A stretch of DNA of 64,000 nucleotides, from contig NC_061061.1 of assembly GCF_021917145.1 (NCBI RefSeq), positions 11,695,448 through 11,759,447 on the forward strand, in the 5' to 3' direction. A program made the translations under genes and the position numbers. Below, one piece after another: positions 18,001 through 30,695 of this stretch. This stretch comes from Hypomesus transpacificus. Its lineage: Eukaryota > Chordata > Actinopteri > Osmeriformes > Osmeridae. Below the pieces are notes generated by a model. The model worked only from the letters and a program-made list of their open reading frames with translations. It had not been told where the DNA came from and did no database searches. Every line of letters begins with the position of its first letter. Within the stretch, counting starts at the first letter, position 1.

Positions 18001-21000
18001 TGGGCCGCAAGGTGAGGCCACACGTGGATCTGGTCGTCACACAGTTGCAATACAAGAGTCTGGTTTCCGTTCGAACTGGTTGCTACTACAGTATCTCGAG
18101 TGAACACCACAGTAACGCCGACTGCAACACTACAACGCATTACTCAACCAAAAATGTTTCCCCCTCATGACAGTCATTACTCACAGAGCCGTGGTACATT
18201 TGAAAGAGGAACAATAAAACCAAGGTCCTCTGCCAGAAAGTTTTCTAAATTCCCCCGGAGAGCCTGCCAAGATGGAGGCTGAGCCAGAGCCTTGTTCTCT
18301 CCTCCTCTCCCCCAGCTTCTGCTACTGTTACTGCAACACTGTCTGCTTAGAGCAGCGTTCATTACTGCAACACTGTCTGCTTAGAGCAGCGTTCATTACT
18401 GCAACACTGTCTGCTTAGAGCAGCGTTCATTACTGCAACACTGTCTGCTTAGAGCAGCGTTCATTACTGCAACACTGTCTGCTTAGAGTAGCGTTCATTA
18501 CTGCAACACTGTCTGCTTAGAGTAGCGTTCATTACTGCAACACTGTCTGGTTAGAGCAGCGTTCATTACTGCAACACTGTCTGCTTAGAGTAGCGTTCAT
18601 TACTGCAACACTGTCTGGTTAGAGCAGTGTTCATTACTGCAACACTGTCTGCTTAGAGCAGCGTTCATTACTGCAACACTGTCTGCTTAGAGCAGCGTTC
18701 ATTACTGCAACACTGTCTGCTTAGAGTAGCGTTTATTACTGCAACACTGTGGTTAGAGTTGCGTTCATTACTGCAACACTGTCTGGTTAGAGTAGCGTTC
18801 GTTACTGCAACACTATCGGGTTAGAGTACCGTTCATTACTGCAACACTGTCTGGTTAGAGTAGCGTTCATTACTGCTACACTGTCTGGTTAGAGTAGCGT
18901 TCATTACTGCAACACTGTCTGGTTAGAGTAGCATTCATTACTGCTACACTGTCTGCTTAGAGTTGCTTACTGCAACACTGTGGTTAAAGTAGCGTTCACT
19001 ACTGCAACGCTGTCTGGTTAGAGTTGCTTACTGCAACACTGGTTAGAATAGCCTACTGCAACACTATCTGCAGTGGTCTGGTTAGAGTAGCGTTCAATAC
19101 TTCAACTCTTTCTGGTTAGAAAAGAGTTCACTACTGCAACAAAGTCACGACCCCTGACCCTGTCTCCTCTCCCCCTGACTGGTTCAGATCCATAACCGCT
19201 ACGAGGGTAAGGATATCTCCAACCACAAGAGGAACCTGGTGATCGCCGGGGGCGTGACCCTGTCAGTCATCGTGTCTCCAGTGGTGGCAGCCGTCACCGT
19301 GGGTGAGTGTTCCCCCCCTCCCTCTACCTACCTCTCTCTTGTCCTCTCTCCCTTTCTCTTTCCATCTCACATACAATCTCACTCACACACACACACACAC
19401 ACACACACACTCTCTCCCTCCTTCCCTTCCTCTCCATCATGCCAACTCCTACTGCAGTCGCCCCTGAGAGCAAGGTCAACAAATAATCGTCAGGCAGGCA
19501 CATAAACCCTGACTTCCTGTCCGTTTATCGACTTCTCCTGGTGTGACCGGTCCTCCTTCTCCTTCTTTTCTCCTGCGTACTCGTGGTCTGGTCTTACGTA
19601 AAGCTGTTTGTTTTCACATTTGACTCGGCTCGAAGGGTCATTTCACCTCAGGAGATGCCACCTTGCCGAGCTGTCCTGTACAACGGGGACCTCTGCTGGA
19701 TGTGTCTGGTCACTGCAGGAAATGTTACGCGTGTGCGTGTCCTTATGTATTTCCGTGTGGGTGTCCCTGTGTGTGTGTGTGCGTGTGTGCACAGGCGTGG
19801 GCGTGCCCATCATGCTGGCGTACGTGTACGGGGTGGTGCCCATCTCCCTGTGCCGCAGCGGGGGGTGCGGCGTGTCGGCGGGCAACGGCAAGGGCGTGAG
19901 GATCGAGTTTGACGACGAGAACGACATGAACGCCGGCAGCGGGGCGGCGGCCACAGGTGCGTGAGCGCCGCTGGCTCCGCCCACCCTTACTTTGGGGGGG
20001 GAGAGAGGGGGGAACTACACAAAAACAACATACCATATTTCTTTTTTTTTTACATGCCAATGGTGATCCTGGGTCCTCACCTCGTTTCCTCTCTCCTCCT
20101 CCAGACTCCACCTCCGTGGTGGACTCCAGGAACAACCCCAGCCTGGGAGAGGGCAGCGTGTGCGGCCTGACGGGCAGCCTCAGCGCCAGCGGCAGTCACA
20201 TGGAGCGCCTGGGCACCATGAGGGACAACCTGAGTGAGAACGCCAGCACCATGGCCCTGGCCGGGGCCAGCATCACGGGCAGCCTGTCAGGCAGCGCCAT
20301 GGTCAACTACCTGCACAGGTGTGTGTGTGAGAGTGTGAGCGAGCACTAACCAGTGCCACCAGAAGACGACAACATGACAAACTGGACATCCCGCCTGTTC
20401 TGTCATCGATGGTGTATGTGATGACATCATCGCCCCTCCCTTCCTCTTCCTCTCCAGGCTGGAGGTGCAGGCGGACGTCCAGAAGGAGCGCTGCAGCCTC
20501 AGCGGGGAGTCGGCCACCGTCAGCCTGGGGACCATCAGCGACAACGCCAGCACCAAAGCCATGGCTGGCTCCATCCTGAACTACCTGCCCCTGGACAGGT
20601 GAGCACAGCACACGGCACAGAAAATACCCCCTCACTCTCTCTCTCTCTTACACAAACACACACACACAAACCATCACTCGGCTCACACACTGACAGACCC
20701 CCGTCCTCCCGTCCCGTGTCCAGGGACGGCACCAGTATGGAGGTCCAGGTGGACATCGAGTCCAAGCCCGTCAAGCTCCGGCACCACAGCGGCAGCAGCA
20801 GCCTGGAGGACGCGGGCAGCAACGCGGGCCGCTGCTCGGGCTGGAGCTGCCCCCCCGGCTGCCCGGCCGCCGAGGGCAGGGCCCCCCCCTCCGCCTCCTC
20901 CACCCCGGCAGCCCGCAGCTCCAAGGAGCCCTGCGCCTCGGGGAAGAAGAGCAAGGGCAAGCTGAGGAGGAGGAGCGGGGGAGGGGGAGGAGCTGGAGGA

Positions 21001-21549
21001 GGAGGAGGAGGCACCAAGATCAACGAGACCAGGGAGGACATGGACGCCCAGCTGCTGGAGCAGCGCAGCAGCAGCTCCGAGCTGGAGTCACCCTCCCTCA
21101 GCGGCAGCCTGCCCTCCGTGGCCGACTCCCACTCGTCGCAGCTGTCCGAGTTCAGCTGCTGCGACCTGGAGAGCGCTAAGACCTCCTGCGGCCACGCCTC
21201 CAGCGGCGGCGGCGACTACCACGCCCGCTTCGCCGCCGTCAGCCCCCTGACCGAGGTGGAGAACGACCGGCTGGAGAGCTGCCCCGCCCGGCACCGCCGC
21301 TCCCCCGGCCCATTCCCGCCCCACTCCCCGGCCTCCTCGGCGGCGTCCCCGCCGCCCCTCGCCGGCCCGGACACGACGTCCTCGCCCTGCTGCCGGACGG
21401 AGGACACCGTGAGCCTGGTGGGTCCCGCCGAGACGGACTCCTGCTCGGACGAGCTGCTGAAGGAGCCCAACAACAACAGCAGCAGCAGCCAGGCCCCGTC
21501 CACATGCGGCGGCGGCATCAAGAACCCCTGCATCCAGACTGAGATCTAA
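12243..21549 (+). CDS. rnf19a: RING1-IBR-RING2 E3 ubiquitin ligase RNF19A/dorfin (9 coding exons, 862 aa)
   Basis: An RBR ubiquitin ligase that forms a thioester with ubiquitin before transfer, anchored in membranes. Coding exons: 12243-12856 (exon opens in the leader at 12011 or 12179), 16903-17111, 17354-17498, 17849-18011, 19188-19302, 19795-19956, 20105-20318, 20458-20598, 20724-21549; 2589 nt in phase. The start [16 protein letters not shown] matches human as recalled. RING1 begins at C112 (CPLC); the IBR lies within about 205-260; RING2 begins at C281 (CPRC) with the expected catalytic cysteine C296 in GSCNHMTC. Two hydrophobic segments, about 343-375 and 393-437, are the membrane anchors. 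The long tail carries the repeated blocks [13 protein letters not shown] and [12 protein letters not shown] and ends AIQTEI-like (CIQTEI). The tail is Ser/Gly/Ala-rich and longer than in human (838 aa). Introns hold the large minisatellites listed separately. Confidence 0.97.
12910..13523 (+). repeat. 44-bp minisatellite, about 14 copies (rnf19a intron)
   Basis: The unit contains CTTGGTCCAGCTCTGTGGAC followed by CGCCCTAGCTAGCT. Copies differ mainly at CTCT versus CTCA before GTGGAC. It lies shortly after the donor at 12857. The copies are contiguous without spacers. Confidence 0.9.
14033..14470 (+). repeat. 13-bp minisatellite, CCCAGTCCCAGCC-type (rnf19a intron)
   Basis: About 33 near-identical copies of a 12-13 bp C-rich unit (AGTCCCAGCCCCC and variants CTGTCCCAGCCCC) run in tandem. 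The complementary strand is G-rich. Confidence 0.85.
14979..15362 (+). repeat. (TC)n/GTCTCTC microsatellite (rnf19a intron)
   Basis: About 380 bp of pyrimidine-rich TCTCTC with interspersed GT and AT. It produces long false frames of Ser/Leu repeats on the plus strand and Arg/Glu repeats on the minus strand. Confidence 0.9.
15370..16902 (+). other. Remainder of rnf19a intron before exon 3, no gene seen
   Basis: This stretch holds low-complexity GA and GT tracts and diverged short repeats, such as the duplicated GTAGCCTGGTTTTGTGTTG blocks near 16040-16120. No exon or RNA gene can be supported. The acceptor for exon 3 ends at 16902. Confidence 0.6.
17328..17351 (+). repeat. Poly-C run forming the exon 4 acceptor tract of rnf19a
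   Basis: Twenty-four C residues run directly into the AG at 17352-17353, so the polypyrimidine tract of this acceptor is a pure C homopolymer. Confidence 0.85.
18326..19145 (+). repeat. 34-bp minisatellite, about 24 copies (rnf19a intron)
   Basis: The unit includes GTTCATTACTGCAACACTGT followed by CTGCTTAGAGCAGC. Left copies mostly read GCTTAGAGCAGC, right copies mostly GGTTAGAGTAGC, and the right end is degraded and truncated. Copies abut with no spacers. It ends about 40 bp before the exon 6 acceptor. Confidence 0.9.
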
Positions 21550-21597
21550 CACCCACAAAGTGCTGCTCCGCGGACTATCCACGTCAGTCTCCCACTT

Positions 21598-21634
<37 letters not shown>

Positions 21635-23720
21635 CCCACTAACCGAGCGGCCCCACCACAGCTTCCACCTGGCGTCTTGGGGCCTCATCCCGGAGGGGAG
21701 ATGGCTAACATAGTGTTTGTCAGCGAGCTGACGTCGTCTGTGTCCGATGACAGGGACTGTCGATGTGTTCTGTGTGAAAGCAGAGAGTATCCTCCTTGCA
21801 GACGTGCCTGTGTTGATGGTAGGATGATGAATGCAGGTGTTTCCTCCCAAGAGCTCACATTCCCACACCTTCAACTCTTTTGTATTCATCCAGCTGGCTA
21901 CAGTCCTCTATGAACCTACGTGGGTGAAGAAAACCACTGTGCCACAACTACATTACCCATAGTTCACTCGGGCTCTTCAGTGAGGATACAGCACCATGCA
22001 GGAGTCCTAAACTCTTAAAAATTCTGTGGAACTTGATAGGGACCAGGCAATATTGTTCTTTTTATTTGTTTTGTTTTTTTGCCCAAATGAAATTTCTAAA
22101 TCGTCGGCCAGTTAAAATGTTTGTTTAATTTCTGGATGTTTGGAAAGGAACCTGTTGGTCTACAGAAGTCTTGGTTGTATTACATGGATCTATAAGGTAT
22201 TCTGTGGGAGTGTAGGAGAATTCTCCTGGGGGGATTGGTCCCCAGTCTGAAAGGAAGGGGGGGGGGTGGAGGTGTGTGTAGCTGACCAGTGCTGGGAGCT
22301 GCCCTCACGTCCCGCTAGAAAGACTCGTCTCCAGGACGACGCTATGTGGGGGGAGGGGAGATGGGTCATGTTGAGTTATTTTGATAACCAATGAGGTTGG
22401 TCAATTCTGTGAAATTGGTTAAAAGTTTTTGTCTTTTTTTTTTGTCTTTGACGTTCGGTTCTGGAGACGTTGAGTTCAGTTGGAGGGATCTGACTGCTGA
22501 ATCCAACCAGAACTTTGATATCTGTGTTAACTCATGGTGCCTTTGGGGAAAAAGAAGCTGTTTCAGTCAGTGTCCGTCGGTGTCTTCAAGACTTCAAGCT
22601 AATGATTTCAGAATGTCTGTGTGTCCGTGGCAGGTGTTCGCTCGTACACTGTGGTCGACATGATGAATCCATACTTTTTCAATTGCCTACCAAAGACAGC
22701 ACTCAGGCTCTTGTTAACGTAAATCCTGTCAACCCGTTGATGTCCGACCGCCATCTTGAGACTCAATAATGGTGCATCGTCGCCCCTCCCTGTGAGGGGG
22801 GGGGGGACGGGGGGGGGGAACACCCAGGAATCCACAGACTGCTGTTTTTGTACATGCTTTATTACAAATGCTACGCAATGAACCGAGGGCCCAGAGAGGG
22901 CCTAGGCACCTGCACTGTTAACCTCTGGATTCCATGGATGATCGTACTGCAATGCAGGGGGAGCGGGGATGCACACGGCTCGCGTTCCCTGTCCTCCTCT
23001 GTGTTTCCCACGTCTGTCCTGTCGTCGTTCAGTGCTGCTGTGTGGTGGGTTGCGGTCCGGAGGCCAGGGCCACAGGGCCGTGCTTTACGGGGACGGGGCC
23101 ACGCTCTGCAGTGACGGGGCCACGCTCTGCAGTGATGGGGCCCCGCTCTGCAGTGATGGGGCCTCGCTCTGCAGTGATGGGGCCACGCTCTGCAGTGACG
23201 GGGCCTCGCTCTGCAGTGACGGGGCCTCGCTCTGCAGTGACGGGGCCACGCTCTGCAGTGACGGGGCCACGCTCTGCAGTGACGGGGCCTCGCTCTGCAG
23301 TGACGGAGCCACGCTCTGCAGTGACGGGGCCACGCTCTGCAGTGACGGGGCCACGCTCTGCAGTGACGGGGCCACGCTCTGCAGTGACGGGGCCACGCTC
23401 TGCAGTGACGGGGCCTCGCTCTGCAGTGACGGGGCCTCGCTCTGCAGTGACGGGCCACGCTCTGCAGTGACGGGGCCACGCTCTGCAGTCGTCCTTCACC
23501 TCGGGGTGTTGTCGTTTTATGGTTTCTGCTTTGGTTTTGTTGTCGAGGTTCTTCTCCACCAAGCCCAGTTTCTGTACTCCCACTTTGAACACTAGTGCCA
23601 GGCATACATTTGTAATTTGTGCAGAAACAACATTAAAGTATTTGTATATTTGTTTGCTAATTTGCTTTACAATATGCGTGTAAATGCATATCGGAAATAA
23701 AAAAATTAGCTATACAAATG
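21550..23720 (+). other. rnf19a: rnf19a 3' UTR
   Basis: From the stop at 21547-21549 the sequence is non-coding to a poly(A) signal AATAAA at 23696-23701, followed by an AT-rich region. It contains a 34-base C run (21600-21633), several G-rich tracts and a 19-copy 21-bp minisatellite. An earlier ATTAAA at about 23632 could also be used. Confidence 0.65.
23092..23489 (+). repeat. 21-bp minisatellite, 19 copies, in rnf19a 3' UTR
   Basis: The unit is GACGGGGCCACGCTCTGCAG plus T, with variants at one or two positions. The array is 398 bp, exactly 19 copies with one lacking a single G near 23450. Because 21 is divisible by three, frames stay open on both strands; these are not genes. Confidence 0.92.
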
Positions 23721-23779
23721 TGTTTGGGTCGTGTCTATGGTTTGACAGGTTTGTGTACACAACACACACACGCACCAGG

Positions 23780-25197
23780 TAACGGTTTACAGTTTTATTC
23801 AACTGCATCTTTCCATGACATCATAATATAATTCACAACCATTTTTAAGTACTGTACAGATAAAGTAGTCTGTATAAAGTAGATGTATTCACGTTTATTG
23901 ATAAATAATCCTTAAATTGTGACTCCTCAAAATATTTGTACATCTCTTTGCAAAGCTAACAGGTAATATAATGGTCAAGTTAAGCGGCTGGCTCTGGTGC
24001 GCGGAGCAACGGAGCCCCTGCAGATATTGCATCATCACAGCTGCCAGCTCTGCTCCCTGAATAGAACGCGGTACATTCAATTAGAGGTTGGAAAAACATG
24101 AATCATCACATTTGACAATATGTATTTATCTACGTCTTTTAAATAGGCTCTCCCCTCGTGGAACGTTCTTCTGAAATCTATACAGTCCCCCCCCCCTCCC
24201 GAGGCGTCTCACAAAGACGCTGCCTCTCTCCGGCTGCTCGTCGGAGCCGGGTGTCAAGATGGATGTGTGCATTTGACTCGCGCGGCTTTGCTAGTCAAAT
24301 GAAGGGCGTTTTGTTTTTGGGGACGAGGTCTTAGTCATCCCTACTGTTCAGTAAAGACTAAAGACGTGAGTAAAGCCTTAACACACAGCCCTGGGTGAAG
24401 CCTGCGTATGGGTTCGCACGTACAGAACGACACATGAATACTCACATCCGACCGCAAGTCATGCAATTTGCATTATAATTCTGTTTTACCATCAACGGAC
24501 GTCAGATCCATTGAAAGATGAAGAGTCCCAACAACTTGAACCCCCCCACCCCCCACCCCTCGTGTATACGTTCTGGAACAGAAGCCCCCTAGCATGCGTC
24601 ACCACATCAACAGTGATCTCTTCTAAAGAACCCCTGGTTGCACTACAAAGAGATGCCTCCTTACATTACTGCTGCGAGAGAATCTTATATCTTCCAGCTT
24701 TGGATCTTTTCAGAGTCTTTTAACTCAGGGTTCTAACTAGTAGCTGGGCCAGCAGTATGGACTGCAGCTGATATGCCTCTGGCTCAGTGGGAGAGTGCGC
24801 GAGAGAGAGAGAGAGAGAGAGAGCACCAGCTGATACTTGTCTGTCTCAACCTGCACACTGGCCCAGTACAAGAATACTCTGGAAGCAGAACGGCCATTTT
24901 CACACGCAATACTGCAATCCAATCACTTCTCAACATGTTCACAGGTACAAAAGTATACATTAGCAAAATGTTTTTACCTCGATCGAGAGAGAGAAAAAAA
25001 TATATAGACTAGTGGTATGCGCTAAACAGAACACGAACAGAACGTAGAAGGAGAAGACGATAGTGTGTTGGGGTCCTCGATATTGCTGTCAGTACGCCAT
25101 CTTGAAGACCTCAGCCCGTTTGCATAGATCCTTAATGTAGCTGAGCACATGCAGAGGGGGAGGAGGGGGGCGGAAGGTGGGGTTGGGGGGGGGGGGG
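23780..25197 (-). other. spag1: spag1 3' UTR
   Basis: Read on the minus strand from the stop at 25200-25198. A poly(A) signal AATAAA lies at 23799-23794. The region holds a (GA)n tract at about 24800-24825. No coding exon is seen in it. Confidence 0.6.
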
Positions 25198-27913
25198 TCA
25201 GATGTACATATTGGCCAGGTTCTGAACATCGTTCCTGGTGAACGCCGTCCCCTCCTTGGCGGACAGGCGCTCAAACAGCTGGGTCATGTGACGTCGCTCG
25301 CTCTGCTCAAGGAGCATCAGGACCACCTGGGAGAGAGAGGGCGAGAGAGAGACATAGACATGGTCAACTGGATGTCCGCCGCCCCGCTAGTCTCGGATCA
25401 GAGCCGCGTCGGGCGCCCCGCTTACCGAGAAGCGCTCTGTTTTGTGGAGTTGGCTGAGGTGCTGGTAGACCAGGTCTGGTTTGGTCTGCAGCAGGTGGGT
25501 GTCCAGCGCCTGCATGATGAAGAGAATGCTGGCCGCGTCCAGCTGGCTGCCCAGGTACACGGGCAGACTCTCGGGAGGGACGCGGGTCAGTAGCGCGGCG
25601 CACGCCGCCGTGTCGCCCCCGGCGCGCGCCGCGTTGAGCGACTGGCCAAACTCGTAGGCGTTGGCGGGCTGGAGGTTGATGGCGACGCCGTCCGTGGCCC
25701 CGCAGTGGTTGTCCGTAGCAACAGAGGCGTCTCTGTCGGTGGGGGCAGCTCCTATCCGCTCCTCTTCTCCATCCACCTGAGAAGATCGGGAGGACGAGGA
25801 AACAGGAAAGGTTACTCGGTTCTAGAAATTCAGCTATCTCCCCACAGGTGACGTCCCCTGACCTCCAGCTGTCTAACCCCTTCCGGAATGTCCTCCGTCT
25901 GCGATGGCAGATCCAGGGATGGGTGGATGGAGGGGCCTTACCTCGACGATGGCCACGGGCTTCCTGGGCTTGGCGGGCGAGCCGGCCGCCAGGCTCTGTC
26001 TGAGGAGCATTGTCACCTCCTCCAGCTCCGTCTCGGCCTCCTGCACCTTGGGGTCCAGCTGCAGCACCTCCTGGAGGTCACCGCTGCACGCTAGGTAGTC
26101 CTGGAAACACGGACACAAAAGACGGCACACCCAAGTCATTCACACATGCAGGCTGTTTGATCCCTTTTTTCAGGGTGTGTCTTAAAACAAATACAAATTC
26201 CAAACGCTCAAGGAGAACATTGCAGGTGATTTGTCAAACATTACACCCGATCAGGTGAATTGCCAAAATTGGCAGGGTCCCAAAAGATCCCGAGGGCGGT
26301 CCCCACCCTCCATCCTCACCTTGAGGCCCTTATTGGCCATAGCCCGTCTATAGAAGGCCTTCTTATTGGTTGGCTCCAGCCTGATTGCTGAGTCACAGTC
26401 TTGCTTGGCTTCAGCGAAGCGCTCCACTTTCAGATAGCACAGGGCTCTGCAGGATAGAGAGCACAGTCAGGCCCCCTCCGCCAACACAGGGTTAGGATCA
26501 GAGTTGGGTGGGAACCCTGTCAGTCTTTCCACGATGTTTGGAAGCCAGGCACACAACCTATGGCATGTTTACACTGTGCATGGCTGGATACACAGGCCCG
26601 TGTGTGCGGATGTGTGTGTACACATCCTGTGCATACACGCATGAGGGCACGCACAGGCAGCGATGACTCACATCACAGTGGGAGCAAGCCCTTCCTCCGT
26701 CAACACCACACGCACCATGGTGAGGGGGAGAGGGAAAGAGAGAGACAGAGAGCTGGTCTCTCCGGGGAGCCCAGAGCTAAGGCCTGTCCTCTCCCATCTT
26801 TCTAGGACAACGTACGGAGGTCTATAATTAGCTGACTGACAAAGGGGGTGAGCCGAGGTGCGGACATAATGAGCAGCTGTTTCCTCTCTCCGCCACGCCA
26901 CTGCTTGCCTCGCCAGACTCATCTGTAATCAGCTGCAGGCTAGTACCGTTAGCAAGGCTAGCAAAGCTAGCAAAGCCAGTATGGCTAGTAGGGCTAGCAA
27001 GGCTAATATTGGTGGTATGGCCGGTAAGATTAAAAAGATTAGTATGGCTAGTATGGCTAACAAGGCTAGCATGGTAAACAGGACAAGATAAGCTAGGTAG
27101 GGCTAGCAAGGTTGGTAATGTAGGGCTAGAAGAGTTGTCAAGGCTAGTAGAGTTATCTAGTAAAATTATCAAGGCTAATAGGGTTAGCAGAGCTAGTGGG
27201 TATCAATGGCTGCCTTATTGAGATTAATGAAACAGGGATGAGGTGTGCAAACGATCTAGTTTATATCCTGTGTTTGTGCTACATGGTATGTGTGGTCCAT
27301 CCTTACCTGTTGGTGTAGATAGCACATTCATCTGGCTTGAGTTGAAGGCATTCACTGTACTTCCCTAGGGCCTCAGGGAACTGGCCTCTCTTAACAAACT
27401 CGTTTCCTTCCTGTTTCAAGGTGTTGAAACGTACTTCTGCTCTCCTGGCTGATGAAAGAGCAACACGTCATAGATGAGTAGTAATCCCCACAGGTCATTC
27501 AAAGCAGCCACACATTCAGTCAGCCACTTTCCCAATTCTAAAATCCCTCCCATTCGATTCCTAGGGAATTAAACTCCAGACGACTTACGAGGAATTGCCA
27601 TGAACAACGTCTCGTACAGAGGACAGTGTGCCAATTCTCTATTTGAAACACAGGCAGGCCATTCAGCATCAGTCAGTCTCTCCCTCCCAGTGAATGGGAC
27701 GTGGAAGGGGAATCGAAATGAAAGCACAAGCTTCCAGCTCCGTTCCAGTTATAAATACCCTCTGGACGGCCTTGAGCCTGGCTCCGCAAACTGCTTGGTC
27801 AGGGAACACATGATAGAGGTGATGACGATGACGACGACGATGAAGATCATCCGCCTCTGTCTGAGGTGATTCTACACCTTCCCTGAAGTGTGTTCAGCGT
27901 GTTTGTGTTTACC

Positions 27914-27957
<44 letters not shown>

Positions 27958-28984
27958 TTGATCCGATAATAAATATCCGCAACAACATAGCAACCTCTGA
28001 GGAAGGGATTTACAGAGAACAGGCAAACAGTCTGTGTGTGTGTGAGATGGACTAGCTGTGTGTGTGTGTATCTGCGTCACACACACCTGCGTCCTGGGCG
28101 GCCTTCTCGGTGCGGGCCTGCAGCAGCTCAGCGTTGGGGGGCTCCTCTCTGCGGTGCTGCTGGGCTGACAGGGGCACCAGGGGGATCTCCGGAAGCTTCC
28201 TCCTCCACTCTGAGCCGTCCTGCTCTATCAGCAACCGGGTTATCCTGTACACACACACACACAACGAGCACTTTAGTACAGATATGTGTACCGCACAGTA
28301 CGTAACACAAACACATATAGTACAGATGTGAATGTAGGCATACACACACCCCCCCCCCTCCTTTGGGTTATCCTATTATGTAACTGAGAGGATACGTGGC
28401 AGAGGCTGTAAATAGCGTCTCGCTGGAGGACAGGAGGTAAGTCTGTCCGCTGCTAATCAGACTAGGCAGTCTGCATGTGCGTGTGTGTGATGGATGAGGC
28501 CCACGCACTAGCGTGCAGTCTGGACCCCACAACGGAGCCGTCTGACGCACCGCGTCGTACCCAGGACAGCCCACACACCCTCGCTAACAGCCAGGCGGTC
28601 TGGGAGCCAGAACCAGCCTCTGGGGACGCCGGGGAGAAAAAGAGGATGTGTGTGTGGGCGGGAGAGGGGGGGTACCTGTTCACGCTGTCATGGGCTGCCT
28701 GCACTCCGTTGTCGATCTGCAGCACTGTCTTGTAATCCACGTAGGCCTTGGAGTAGCGCTCCAGCGTCTCGTAGCCCATGGCTCGCCGGAGGAGGGGCTT
28801 GAGGGAGAAGGGGTGGAGCTCCAGGGCTCTGGAGTACATGCACGAGGAAAAGGGTTAGGCCAGCTGTGCCCACCACACACACACACACACACACACACTC
28901 ATAGCATGGCTGGGAACACTGAGTGAAACCACACTCTGCTTCATGTTAATCTCCCTCTCCAATCGTCTCTGTGTGGTGGGAGGT

Positions 28985-29033
<49 letters not shown>

Positions 29034-30617
29034 AGTATGGGTGGGTGAGAGTGGCCTCAAAAGGCCTTTCATTTGATAGGGAAATCACTGCCCTCATAAT
29101 TATCCTCTCGGGCTAAATGATTTGGAGGAACTACAAAGGCTTAGAAAGAGACGTTATGTAAAAGTGCATCTGCTGGCTAGCAGTCCAGGGAACGAGATGG
29201 AAGGGGGGGGGGAGAGGGAAGGAAGAAAGGAAGGAAGGAAGGAAGGAAGGAAGAGATGAGGGAAAGGGAAGGAAGAAAAGAGGGAGGGAAGAAAGGGGGA
29301 TGGTATGAAGAGGGAGGGAAGGGAGGAGAGGGAGAAACAGAGGGAAGAAAAGAGAGAGGACGAAGGGCAGGAAGGAGGGATGGAGGGACAGATAGGTTCT
29401 TTACCCTGGAAGGAGGGATGGAGGGACAGATAGGGTCTTTACCCTGGAAGGAGGGATGGAGGGACAGATAGGGTCTTTACCCTGGAAGGAGGGATGGAGG
29501 GACAGATAGGGTCTTTACCCTGGAAGGAGGGATGGAGGGACAGATAGGGTCTTTACCCTGGAAGGAGGGATGGAGGGACAGATAGGGTCTTTACCCTGGA
29601 AGGAGGGATGGAGGGACAGATAGGGTCTTTACCCTGGAAGGAGGGATGGAGGGACAGATAGGGTCTTTACCCTGGCAGGAAGCAGGGATCAGCCTCACCA
29701 TCGCCACACATTCACTCACACACCCCCGCCAGTGATCAGGCCCACGGACTACTTTGTTCCGTGCGTGCGTGCGCGGGCAACGTGTGCGCGTTCCCTAGCA
29801 ATACTCACTTTGTGCAGTCCTGTATACAGTCTTGACTGTTGCCATCTTTAAGGTAGCAGGCCGCTCTGTTGGAATAGAGAATACACATATCCTCTGGGCT
29901 GTCGATACCTACAGGACACACACACACACAGAGAGGGCACGGTTAGAGGCGCTGTGTGTGTGCGTGCTGAAGCCCTGCCCCGCGGTGAACCTCCTCATGC
30001 GTGTGAGGAAGCGTTTATTATGTGTCTGTGGGCGGCAGCATGTGGGTGCACCACTCTGTCTGGGCACGTCACTACTGGCTGCTAACACTTACAACCAGGG
30101 TGGGGTTTAAATAAGGCCAGGAAATGATGACAAACCCCTCAAATGGGCCTCTTGGTTCAAACCAGAACATACCAAATGTGAAAGGACTCTCCCGGGATGA
30201 AATTACTTAATACATCTCCCAAAATTATGTGAACGTTTGTATTTGTCAAAATATCAAATGATTTTAGCTATTTTGGGGCTGGTTTTATGGCCTTGCGGGT
30301 GGAAAAGCCAGTCTAACCACATTGAGAGATGAATTACAAGTGCTTCCACATCGTTCTGGTTTCGTCACAAGGTTTGTCAATGGCACCTTGCTATGACACT
30401 GGAGATCTAAGGGGTGAAGCAACCAAGTTGTACTGTGTACTGGCTGATCCAGTCTGTCAGCAAGGAGGTCTACGGTGTCACCGTCTCTCTATGGTCCACT
30501 GAGCAGGGCTGATGATGGTCAGTCTCACGTCACTGGTCAACACTGCAACACAGCAGAAGTGCTGATGTTGGAGAAATGGAAGAGAGGAGCGAGGCACAGA
30601 AAGAAGGTAGAATAAAT

Positions 30618-30695
<78 letters not shown>

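Noticed and set aside
18326-19145. Regular 34-bp direct repeats resembling a CRISPR array
   Set aside because: The copies abut with no unique spacers, and the host is a vertebrate; it is a minisatellite.
22871-23605. Long open frames on both strands (up to 244 codons)
   Set aside because: They arise from the 21-bp repeat, whose unit is a multiple of three; no unique protein sequence or splice support.
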